Assembly (NCBI GenBank): GCA_002373875.1
Contig: DFKQ01000012.1
Location: 1 to 35,713 of the forward strand
From: Lachnospiraceae bacterium UBA3641
GTDB lineage: Bacteria; Bacillota; Clostridia; Lachnospirales; Lachnospiraceae
Reading direction: 5' to 3'
DNA: 35,713 bases
Part shown: in pieces, positions 1 to 6,672 of the stretch
Position numbering within the stretch: position 1 is the first letter of the stretch
Layout of the letters: every line of letters begins with the position of its first letter
The notes under the pieces: generated by a model
The model's input: only the letters and a program-made list of their open reading frames with translations
What the model was told of the DNA's origin: nothing
Databases searched by the model: none
Position numbers and translations under genes: made by a program

Positions 1-261
1 CTGGAGCAATTATCAGAATTGGATGAAGTCAGCAGTCGGGCGATGATGGGAGAATACATCCTTTATTATCGCGGAAAGGTATTTGGCGGGATATACGATG
101 ACAGGCTATTGGTAAAGCCGGTTCCGGTGGCGGTGAAGCTGATGCCGGATGCATCAATGGAGCTTCCTTATGATGGGGTGCTGCGTGCCAGTGGCACGCG
201 TTTAGCTACATATTCAATGTTGATTAAGTCGCGAAAAAGGTGCTCACCTAAAGATCGATGA
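1..261 (+). pseudogene. TfoX N-terminal-domain protein, broken fragment
   Basis: The reading frame is open from the window edge. Residues around SRAMMGEYILYYRGKVFGGI, followed by DRLLVKPV, look like the TfoX/Sxy N-terminal domain (small proteins of about 110 residues). The similarity stops at PYDGV, near base 180. What follows does not look like the usual TfoX continuation and ends at TGA 259-261. Exactly at the break lies a short perfect hairpin, GCGTGCC-AGT-GGCACGC (183-199). I read this as a gene cut by a deletion or insertion junction. The 5' end lies outside the window, so the true length is unknown. It could also be a diverged but functional short variant, which I think is less likely. 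Confidence 0.55.
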
Positions 262-442
262 AAAAACAGATGATGATTACCGGCCTTTCGTTCTTTTGAA
301 AGAAACTTATCTCAAGTATCTGAAAGAGAACGGAATAAAAAAGAGCAAGAAAGATCAGGAGATTGAGCTTTTGAAGATCGAATACAAAGCGGATGTGAAA
401 TCAAGAGAACGGGAGATCACGGAATTCTGCAAGAATATATAG
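221..442 (+). pseudogene. 3' fragment of an unrecognised gene
   Basis: A frame different from that of the TfoX-like piece is open from about 221 to TAG 440-442. It encodes a charged, lysine- and glutamate-rich stretch containing FVLLKETYLKYLKENGIKKS and ending TEFCKNI. The composition looks like real protein and not random translation. There is no good ribosome binding site or start codon, so it is probably the 3' end of a gene whose beginning has been lost, joined to the TfoX fragment near the hairpin at 183-199. I do not recognise the family. Confidence 0.4.
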
Positions 443-459
443 GTACAATATGATGTGAT

Positions 460-497
460 CCGGAACATTGGTTCCTTCGGGGGTTCAGGTTTTTTTG
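460..497 (+). terminator. possible intrinsic terminator
   Basis: An imperfect stem, CCGGAAC (460-466) with GTTCAGG (483-489), is followed directly by a run of eight T (490-497). The loop could hold a second small stem. It sits between the broken genes and the next promoter, where a terminator is expected. The pairing has bulges, so confidence is moderate. Confidence 0.4.
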
Positions 498-545
498 CCA
501 TATTATTATCTGTCTTTTCGACAGAAAGAATAAAGAGATATACAC

Positions 546-574
546 TTGAAAATCAATGAACCGTATTCTATAAT
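546..574 (+). promoter_or_regulatory. sigma-A promoter of the DUF6110/ATPase/methyltransferase operon
   Basis: TTGAAA (546-551), a 17-base spacer and a perfect TATAAT (569-574). The expected transcription start, near 581, falls at the first GGTTAGC-type palindrome (583-598), so a bound protein would block initiation. Confidence 0.75.
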
Positions 575-582
575 ATTTTATA

Positions 583-598
583 GTTAGCGCAATCTAAC
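583..598. promoter_or_regulatory. operator 1, GTTAG-N6-CTAAC
   Basis: An inverted repeat GTTAG-N6-CTAAC starting 9 bases after the -10 box, overlapping the expected transcription start. The same half-site recurs at 645-660, 3692-3709 and 3773-3790. The half-site GGTTAG is also that of DtxR/IdeR-type boxes, but the spacing here is wider (6 bases between half-sites, where the classical box has 1). I infer a repressor site for a metal-responsive regulator; no regulator gene is in the window. Confidence 0.65.
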
Positions 599-644
599 CA
601 TGGTGTCCTACTGCATGAACACACAAATATGATTGTAAAATATG

Positions 645-660
645 GTTAGCGCAAGCTAAC
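645..660. promoter_or_regulatory. operator 2, GTTAGC-N4-GCTAAC
   Basis: A second, better copy of the palindrome (GTTAGC-GCAA-GCTAAC). It lies 62 bases after operator 1, about six helical turns, and just upstream of the ribosome binding site of the DUF6110 gene. The second promoter unit (3692 and 3773) has the same arrangement of one site at the start and one downstream, which suggests cooperative binding or a roadblock. Confidence 0.65.
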
Positions 661-689
661 GATCAAAACCTAAGGAGGAGATCGTCATT

Positions 690-932
690 ATGAAACTTAA
701 AGGAATAGGATTATTTGCATTGGGTACTCTGTTTGGACTTGAAGGGATCAAGCTGTTATCCTCCAAGGATGCAAAAAAGGTATATTCGCATTGCACGGCC
801 GGGGTATTGAGGATAAAGGATTCTGTCCTTGATCAGGTTACAACCCTTCAGGAGAACTGTAACGATATCTATGAAGAAGCTAAAGATATCAATGAGGAGA
901 GAACACAGAAGGAAGAAGATACGGAAGAATGA
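690..932 (+). CDS. DUF6110-type small membrane-associated protein
   Basis: 80 residues with a strong AAGGAGGAG site before the ATG. Residues 5-22 form a hydrophobic, glycine-containing segment that can anchor the protein in the membrane. The rest is a charged helix, probably coiled-coil, with an acidic C-terminus rich in E, D and K. I recognise it as DUF6110-like, a family found next to metal P-type ATPases in Clostridia. The stop codon overlaps the ATPase start (ATGA, 929-932), so the two are translationally coupled and the protein may be an accessory or small regulatory subunit of the pump. Its biochemical function is not known. It is the first gene behind the operator-controlled promoter at 546-574. 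Confidence 0.7.
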   Translation: MKLKGIGLFALGTLFGLEGIKLLSSKDAKKVYSHCTAGVLRIKDSVLDQVTTLQENCNDIYEEAKDINEERTQKEEDTEE

Positions 933-3004
933 AGTATACGATAAAACATGAATTAAAAAACAGGATCCGTATACATCTTCCCATGAAACGTTTAAGCTTC
1001 AAGCAAGCGGATACCTTCGAATATTATCTTAAGACCCATGACGGGGTGGACGAAGTGCGCGTGTATGAACGGACCGCCGATGCGGTGGTGTTTTATACCT
1101 GTGGCAGGGACCGTATCCTTAGAATAATAAAAGCGTTCTCGTTTGATGATATAGAGGTGCCGGACCGTGTTTTTGAAAGCTCCGGACGGGAACTTTCGGC
1201 AAAGTATTATGACAGGATTGTAACGACCGTGATCCTGCATTACGTCAAGCGTATTATCCTGCCGCTTTCGATAAGGAGGGTATTTGATACCGTAAAAACG
1301 GTAGGATTCATTCTTCGCGGCCTTAAGACACTGAAGAACAGGCGCCTGCAGGTTGAGATGCTGGATGCCGCAGCCATTACCGCAGCTGTATTGACAGGGG
1401 ATTACAATACGGCTTCGAATGTAATGTTCCTTCTTAAGATCGGTGATACTCTTGAGGAGTGGACACATAAACGTTCAGTGGATGACCTTGCAAGAAGGAT
1501 GTCGCTTAATATTGACAAGGTATGGCTTCTTACAAATGACGGAGAAGTACAGACCGATTCATCAGGTATTGAATGCGGAGACAGGGTCGTTGTAAGAATG
1601 GGGAATATGATCCCCTTTGACGGAGAGGTGATCATGGGAGAAGCCATGGTCAACCAGGCATCCATGACGGGAGAATCCGTGGCAGTACGAAAAGAGACGG
1701 GCATGAGTGTGTTTGCGGGAACTGTGGTTGAAGAAGGCGACCTGACCATTCGCGTGACCCAGACTGAAGGATGCGGACGGTTTGATAAGATCGTGAAAAT
1801 GATCGAGGAATCCGAAAAGCTTAAATCATCGCTTGAGAGTAAGGCGGAAAGACTTGCCGATAAGCTGGTTCCATATACACTTCTGGCAGCCGGACTGACC
1901 TGGGCTATAAGCCGTAATGTCACCAAGGCTGTATCCGTACTAATGGTTGATTATTCATGTGCGCTTAAAATGTCAATGCCCATATCGGTATTGTCTGCGA
2001 TAAAAGAGGCATCGGAATACAACATAACCGTCAAGGGAGGAAAATTCCTTGAAGCCGTAGCCGATGCGGATACGATAGTATTTGACAAGACAGGAACCAT
2101 TACAAAGGCGAAGCCGACGGTTGTCAGGGTTGTTTCTTTTTGCGATGAATCGGAAGATGAACTGTTAAGACAGGCTGCCTGCCTGGAGGAACACTTCCCG
2201 CATTCGGTGGCAAGGGCTGTTGTTGACTGCGCTCTTGACAAGGGACTTTCACATGATGAACTCCATACAAATGTTGAGTATATAGTAGCGCATGGTATCG
2301 CTTCGCAGATTGACGGAGAAAGAGCTGTTATCGGAAGCTATCATTTTGTATTCGAGGATGAAGGCGTAACCATAACAGATGATAAAAAAGACGGGTTTTA
2401 TTCCCTGCCTGATGAGTACTCACATCTTTACTTTGCAAAAAACGGAGAACTGTCAGCATGTATCCTTATTGAGGATCCCATGCGAAAAGAAACGGGAGAT
2501 GTTGTAAGACGTCTTGGCGAGTTGGGATTTGAGCATATAGTGATGATGACCGGCGACAGTGAGAGGACGGCTGCCAGGATAGCTTCACAGGCCGGAATTA
2601 CGGAATACTATGCAGAAGTACTTCCGGAGGATAAGGCGGGGTATGTGGAAAGGGCCAAGGCAGAAGGACATCGTGTGATCATGGTTGGTGACGGGATTAA
2701 TGATTCTCCGGCTCTTTCAGCTTCGGATGCCGGTATAGCAATAAGCGACGGAGCAGAAATAGCAAGACAGATAGCGGATATCACGATAGGCTCCGACAAC
2801 CTTGAAAGTATTGTCGTATTAAGGGAGATCAGCACTCTTTTAATGAAGAGGATAAGGTTTAACTACAGGACTATAGTGGGCTTTAACACAGCGCTTATAG
2901 GACTGGGTATAGCCGGGGTCATGCCCCCTGCAACATCCGCCATGCTGCATAACGGATCCACGGTGACACTGGGGCTTAAGAGTATGACAAGGCTGAAAGG
3001 ATAA
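929..3004 (+). CDS. heavy-metal translocating P-type ATPase (P1B-like)
   Basis: A 691-residue pump that moves a metal cation across the membrane using ATP. In order: an N-terminal region without a CxxC metal-binding motif (1-90), membrane helices (about 100-170), the actuator domain with TGES (247-250), helices carrying DYSCALK (341-347), the phosphorylation motif DKTGT (386-390), an HP-type motif in EEHFPHSVA (about 421-429), MTGD (540-543), the hinge GDGIND (587-592) and C-terminal helices. The transmembrane metal site usually reads CPC, SPC or CPH; here it is YSC with no proline, so metal specificity cannot be read from the classic code. It is coupled to the DUF6110 gene and followed 5 bases later by a methyltransferase. 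The operators suggest control by a metal regulator, perhaps for iron or manganese efflux; that is inference. Confidence 0.85.
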   Translation: MKYTIKHELKNRIRIHLPMKRLSFKQADTFEYYLKTHDGVDEVRVYERTADAVVFYTCGRDRILRIIKAFSFDDIEVPDRVFESSGRELSAKYYDRIVTTVILHYVKRIILPLSIRRVFDTVKTVGFILRGLKTLKNRRLQVEMLDAAAITAAVLTGDYNTASNVMFLLKIGDTLEEWTHKRSVDDLARRMSLNIDKVWLLTNDGEVQTDSSGIECGDRVVVRMGNMIPFDGEVIMGEAMVNQASMTGESVAVRKETGMSVFAGTVVEEGDLTIRVTQTEGCGRFDKIVKMIEESEKLKSSLESKAERLADKLVPYTLLAAGLTWAISRNVTKAVSVLMVDYSCALKMSMPISVLSAIKEASEYNITVKGGKFLEAVADADTIVFDKTGTITKAKPTVVRVVSFCDESEDELLRQAACLEEHFPHSVARAVVDCALDKGLSHDELHTNVEYIVAHGIASQIDGERAVIGSYHFVFEDEGVTITDDKKDGFYSLPDEYSHLYFAKNGELSACILIEDPMRKETGDVVRRLGELGFEHIVMMTGDSERTAARIASQAGITEYYAEVLPEDKAGYVERAKAEGHRVIMVGDGINDSPALSASDAGIAISDGAEIARQIADITIGSDNLESIVVLREISTLLMKRIRFNYRTIVGFNTALIGLGIAGVMPPATSAMLHNGSTVTLGLKSMTRLKG

Positions 3005-3009
3005 GGGGA

Positions 3010-3654
3010 ATGACAGACAAAGAATATAAGGAATTATCGGTTAAGGAATTCGCCAGGGCCGCCAGGGTCTATGAGACGGATAAGGGCGGAGTATATAAGA
3101 TGTGTAAAAAGGATTATCCTGATGTTCTCAGCGAGCTTGAGAAGGAGCCGTTTACAGACCTTCTGGATTGCGGATGCGGACCGGCACCTATGCTCACCCT
3201 GCTGCATGAGAAATATCCTGATAAGCATTACACAGGGATAGACCTAACCCCGGAGATGATAGAAGTAGCAAAGGCCAAGAATATGAAGGATGTCGAACTG
3301 GTTGTGGGCGACTGTGAAAACCTGCCTTTTGAAGATGAGACCTACGATGCCGTCATATGCTGCCAGAGCTTTCACCATTATCCCAATGTGCAGAACTTTT
3401 TTAACAGCGTATACCGCGTCCTTCGTCCGGGAGGAAGGCTGATACTGCGTGATATGACGGCAAAAACTGCCCCTGTAAGGTGGTTCTTTAACCATATAGA
3501 AATGCCTGTGATAAACCTGTTTGGCCACGGAGATGTGCATGTATACGGCGTGGATGAAGTGAGCAGGCTGTGTGACCGTGCCGGCCTTAAACTGGAGATC
3601 GGCGAAAAGAGGGGATTCTTCAGGCTGCATTGTGTTGCCAGAAAGCCTGTTTAG
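3010..3654 (+). CDS. class I SAM-dependent methyltransferase
   Basis: 214 residues with the Rossmann-fold methyltransferase signature: LLDCGCGPAP (51-60) for SAM binding, YTGIDLTPEMIEVAK (motif II), GDCENLPFED (100-109) and the post-motif LRPGGRLILRDM (138-149). It belongs to the Methyltransf_11/UbiE-like group. The substrate cannot be told from sequence. It starts 5 bases after the ATPase stop with a GGGGA site, so it is the last gene of the metal-ATPase operon. A promoter for the next unit begins 5 bases after its stop codon. Its place in a metal regulon suggests methylation of a metal-related small molecule or cofactor, but this is only guilt by association. Confidence 0.8.
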   Translation: MTDKEYKELSVKEFARAARVYETDKGGVYKMCKKDYPDVLSELEKEPFTDLLDCGCGPAPMLTLLHEKYPDKHYTGIDLTPEMIEVAKAKNMKDVELVVGDCENLPFEDETYDAVICCQSFHHYPNVQNFFNSVYRVLRPGGRLILRDMTAKTAPVRWFFNHIEMPVINLFGHGDVHVYGVDEVSRLCDRAGLKLEIGEKRGFFRLHCVARKPV

Positions 3655-3659
3655 CGGTA

Positions 3660-3688
3660 TTGACATTATGATCAAATGGTGTTATTAT
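3660..3688 (+). promoter_or_regulatory. sigma-A promoter of the DUF3793/flavodoxin unit
   Basis: A perfect TTGACA (3660-3665), a 17-base spacer and TATTAT (3683-3688). The transcription start would fall within the 18-base palindrome at 3692-3709, copying the layout at 546-598. Confidence 0.75.
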
Positions 3689-3691
3689 TCT

Positions 3692-3709
3692 GGTTAGCAT
3701 ATGCTAACC
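3692..3709. promoter_or_regulatory. operator 3, perfect palindrome GGTTAGCATATGCTAACC
   Basis: An 18-base perfect palindrome with the same GGTTAGC half-sites as at 583, 645 and 3773. It begins 4 bases after the -10 box, so it overlaps the start of transcription. This is a strong repressor-site candidate. Confidence 0.75.
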
Positions 3710-3772
3710 GGATGAATGTATAAATCAATGATGCATGATGCTTTATTAAAACCTGAATTTTTTTTGACCTAT

Positions 3773-3790
3773 GGTTAGCCGCGGCTAACC
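3773..3790. promoter_or_regulatory. operator 4, perfect palindrome GGTTAGCCGCGGCTAACC
   Basis: A second 18-base perfect palindrome, 81 bases after operator 3 and 40 bases before the DUF3793 start codon. Together the four sites define the consensus GGTTAGC-N4-GCTAACC. Confidence 0.75.
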
Positions 3791-3829
3791 GAGGGATTCC
3801 CGGGAACTAAGGAAGGATGAATAGGTTTC

Positions 3830-4396
3830 GTGTCAGATAAACTCATTATAGATAATTGTTCTCCGACACTCGCGGGAATAAAAACCGGAAACCTGTTTTC
3901 GGTAAAGTTATCGGATGAAAAAGATATCAACAGGGATTTACGTGAGCTTAACAGAGCGCTCAGAAAAAAGGGACTACGTGTGATACCGCTTAAGAAGACC
4001 GATGGATATGCGCTCATATACCTGTACCGTCCAGGCCATTTGAAAAGAGATCTGACAGATCCTATAGCAATGAGAATATTAAAAAACAGGGGGTACGATA
4101 CCGGAAATCCTGAAATATGTATAGTTCAGCTGGTTGAACACTTACGTGATGAGAAAAAATTTCCTCATGAAATAGGGCTTTTTCTCGGATATCCTCCGTC
4201 AGATGTTGAATGCTTTATGAAGCATCCGTTCAGGGGCGTTAAATGCTGCGGATGCTGGAAAGCATATTCCGAACCGGAAAAGGCAAGATCTGTGTTCGGA
4301 AGGTATAAAAAATGCACAGAAGAGTATCGGGAAATGTACAAAAAAGGTAAATCCCTGGCGCAGCTGACTGTAATAACAGGCTTAAGTGCCGGGTAA
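3830..4396 (+). CDS. DUF3793 family protein
   Basis: 188 residues, starting at GTG 3830. The only nearby ATG, at 3818, is out of frame and stops after seven codons; a GGAAGG-type site lies about 13 bases upstream. The N-terminus (CSPTLAGIKTGNLFSV), the central HLRDEKKFPHEIGLFLGYPP and the cysteine pair in VKCCGCWKAY match the DUF3793 family, which in Clostridia often sits beside flavodoxins and ferrous-iron transport genes. Its function is not established. It is the first gene behind a promoter with two GGTTAGC palindromes and is followed by a flavodoxin, which supports a role in metal or redox homeostasis. Confidence 0.8.
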   Translation: MSDKLIIDNCSPTLAGIKTGNLFSVKLSDEKDINRDLRELNRALRKKGLRVIPLKKTDGYALIYLYRPGHLKRDLTDPIAMRILKNRGYDTGNPEICIVQLVEHLRDEKKFPHEIGLFLGYPPSDVECFMKHPFRGVKCCGCWKAYSEPEKARSVFGRYKKCTEEYREMYKKGKSLAQLTVITGLSAG

Positions 4397-4442
4397 TATA
4401 GTAACTGTAAAACAGATTCAAAATATAAGGAGGAGATATATT

Positions 4443-4865
4443 ATGAGTAAAGTAGCAGTAGTTTACTGGAGCGGAACAGGCAATACCGCTGCAATGGCAG
4501 GCGCCGTGGAAGAAGGTGCAAAAAAGAGAGGGGCCGAAGTAAGTGTGTTCGGACCTGATAAATTTACAGCCGACATGGTATCGGAATACGACGGGATCGC
4601 ATTCGGATGTCCGGCTATGGGAGCGGAAGTGCTCGAGGAGTCGGTCTTTGATCCTATGTTTACCGACATAGAAGGCTCTCTGTCGGGCAAGAACATTGCC
4701 CTGTTTGGATCCTACGGATGGGGTGACGGTCAGTGGATGAGAGACTGGGAGGACAGATGCAGGACTGCGGGAGCTAAGCTTGCCTGTGACAGTGTAATGG
4801 CTAACAACGCACCGGGTGAGGATGCACTGGAAGAGTGCAGGGATCTTGGAGCGGCACTGACTTAA
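4443..4865 (+). CDS. flavodoxin
   Basis: 140 residues from ATG 4443, which has an ideal AAGGAGGAG site at 4428-4436. An upstream in-frame ATG at 4386 lies inside the previous gene and has no such site. The N-terminal VVYWSGTGNTAAMA is the FMN-phosphate loop. FGCPAMGAE and LFGSYGWGDGQWMRDW are the two isoalloxazine-contacting loops of short-chain flavodoxins. It is a small cytoplasmic electron carrier that replaces ferredoxin, typically when iron is scarce. Its placement after DUF3793 behind GGTTAGC operators fits an iron-responsive unit. Confidence 0.9.
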   Translation: MSKVAVVYWSGTGNTAAMAGAVEEGAKKRGAEVSVFGPDKFTADMVSEYDGIAFGCPAMGAEVLEESVFDPMFTDIEGSLSGKNIALFGSYGWGDGQWMRDWEDRCRTAGAKLACDSVMANNAPGEDALEECRDLGAALT

Positions 4866-4899
4866 GATGATCATCCCGGTTTGAGAAGGGATTGAAGCT

Positions 4900-5007
4900 A
4901 TGAAACCGGATTACAGAAATTGGATGCCCAGAAGCATGGTAGTGGGAAACGCCATGGATGGGGCTTTCCGGATCGGCCGTTCTGATAGGGAGGATAAGAA
5001 TGGTTGA
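4900..5007 (+). pseudogene. remnant of a methyltransferase 5' end
   Basis: An ATG with a GAAGGGA site opens a 35-codon frame starting KPDYRNWMPRSMV. This resembles the characteristic start of a clostridial SAM-dependent methyltransferase family (xPDYKNWMPKGM). The likeness ends after about 17 residues; the rest runs out of frame into the 5'-truncated ABC transporter and stops at 5005-5007. It looks like a deletion that removed most of a methyltransferase and the start of the ABC gene. The assignment rests on a short match. Confidence 0.45.
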
Positions 5008-6412
5008 CGGATTTATCGGAGGGTATCTGAACTTCCTGTGTGTACTGTTATTTCTTGCATTTATAATACCGGAATGTGCGCTTATAGCTCTGGTCGGGGT
5101 ATTTGTCTCCTTTTTATTTCTTTTGATGATATCGAAGCACAGCAGTGACAACACCAGGGTGTTGAATTCGGAGAACGAACGGCTTACAAGGGCAACACTT
5201 GAATATACCAGAGGATTGCCCGTGGTCAAATCCTTTGGGATGGTAGGAACCCTGACGGGTTCCCTTGATGTCTCAAAGCCGACGGGCTCCCACGAGCAAA
5301 GCTCCTGGGCAGAGATGGCAGGGGCTTCTGTAAGGGATTTCACACAAGCCTGTGCAAGTGCCAAAAAAATAGCATTAAAGATAGAGTGCGGTTTCATTCC
5401 ATATAACTGCCTTCATATCTTCGCACTTAAGGCGGCAAGCGTTTGGATGATCATTGCGGTCATGTGTGCAGGGCTTGCGGGCAGGCTGGATCTTTCCATG
5501 GTGCTTATCGTATCCTTTTTGTCAATGTCGATCTTTAATTCCGTAGAACCCATAGCCGACAGCGCCCATGTTCTGTCCGTAATCAACAACGCATTTGATA
5601 AGATGGATATGTTTTCGGATATCAATCTTCTGGATGCGGAAGGGACGGATATAGAACCCAGGAACTATGATATTGATTTTTCCAATGTGGATTTTTCGTA
5701 TTCCGATGCTTCGTCAACAGAAAACAGGAAAGTCCTTAAAGATATTTCCTTTACGATCCCTGAAGGGTCCACCACAGCGATCGTAGGTCCTTCGGGAAGC
5801 GGCAAGACCACGATCTGTAACCTGATCGCAAGATTCTATGATGTGACACAAGGCAGGATCGCACTTGGCGGAACCGATGTGAGAGAGTACAGCCTGGACA
5901 GCCTGCTTAAGAATATATCCATGGTATTTCAGAACGTATATCTGTTTAACGATACCATCCGTGCAAACATCTGCTTCGGCAGGGATAACGTAACGGAAGA
6001 AGAAATGATCGAAGCGGCAAAGAAGGCCCGATGCCATGACTTTATCATGGAGCTGCCGGATGGATACGATACTGTGATCGGTGAAGGCGGCGGAACACTT
6101 TCGGGAGGACAGAAGCAGAGGATCTCAATAGCCAGGGCGATACTTAAGGATTCTCAGATCATTATCCTGGATGAATCGACGGCAAGCATCGATCCGGAGA
6201 ACGAGCATCTTATACAGGGTGCGATAACAGAGCTTTCAAGAGGCAAGACAGTGATAATAATCGCACACAGGCTTGCAACGATAGAAGCAGCGGATCAGAT
6301 ACTTGTGGTTGATGACAGAAGGATAGTTGAAAAGGGAAGACACAGCGAACTGGTAGAACTTGGCGGCAGGTATGCAGGGTTTGTGAAGATCAGACAGCAG
6401 GCCGAAAACTGA
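5000..6412 (+). CDS. ABC transporter half-subunit, N-terminally truncated
   Basis: About 470 residues from ATG 5000, which has GGGAGGAT at 4988-4995; an alternative in-frame ATG is 4958. The C-terminal ATPase domain is complete: Walker A GPSGSGKTT (about 262-270), Q-loop MVFQNVYLF, signature LSGGQKQR, Walker B IIILDEST and H-loop IIAHRLAT. The membrane domain is only about 225 residues, where a half exporter has about 320, so roughly the first two helices are missing. Directly upstream is a methyltransferase remnant. I infer a deletion derivative of a lipid- or drug-exporter-like gene; it may be non-functional. Confidence is high for the family and low that it works. Confidence 0.7.
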   Translation: MVDGFIGGYLNFLCVLLFLAFIIPECALIALVGVFVSFLFLLMISKHSSDNTRVLNSENERLTRATLEYTRGLPVVKSFGMVGTLTGSLDVSKPTGSHEQSSWAEMAGASVRDFTQACASAKKIALKIECGFIPYNCLHIFALKAASVWMIIAVMCAGLAGRLDLSMVLIVSFLSMSIFNSVEPIADSAHVLSVINNAFDKMDMFSDINLLDAEGTDIEPRNYDIDFSNVDFSYSDASSTENRKVLKDISFTIPEGSTTAIVGPSGSGKTTICNLIARFYDVTQGRIALGGTDVREYSLDSLLKNISMVFQNVYLFNDTIRANICFGRDNVTEEEMIEAAKKARCHDFIMELPDGYDTVIGEGGGTLSGGQKQRISIARAILKDSQIIILDESTASIDPENEHLIQGAITELSRGKTVIIIAHRLATIEAADQILVVDDRRIVEKGRHSELVELGGRYAGFVKIRQQAEN

Positions 6413-6672
6413 CAGATCGCGAATGTTTTGCCAAATGCACTTGACATAGCAGGCGCATGAGGCTTTTGTACAGCGCACGGAAAGAATTTTTAAATCACGG
6501 ATTTTTAAAGGCAGACCTTAAGATATGATCAATTTAATTTAAGTCAAAGGATTGCAGGGAAGCCGAAGCATGGTATCATAGAACGAGAGAACTATAACAA
6601 GCCTAATTCAGAAACCGCATTGACAGGCATATAGATTTTTATAGGGAATTATTCGACGGATAGAGAGGGATA
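6413..6672. other. intergenic region upstream of hflX
   Basis: 260 bases without a gene-like frame. It holds a plausible promoter (6552-6579) and an A/T-rich partial inverted repeat near 6487-6507. I see no convincing terminator for the truncated ABC gene. Confidence 0.4.
6552..6579 (+). promoter_or_regulatory. probable hflX promoter
   Basis: TTGCAG (6552-6557), a 16-base spacer and TATCAT (6574-6579), about 90 bases before hflX. A TTGACA at 6620-6625 lacks a matching -10 box. Confidence 0.45.

Noticed and set aside
583..3790. Classical DtxR/IdeR boxes
   Set aside because: The half-site is the same but the spacing is 6 bases, not 1, so I do not call them standard DtxR boxes.
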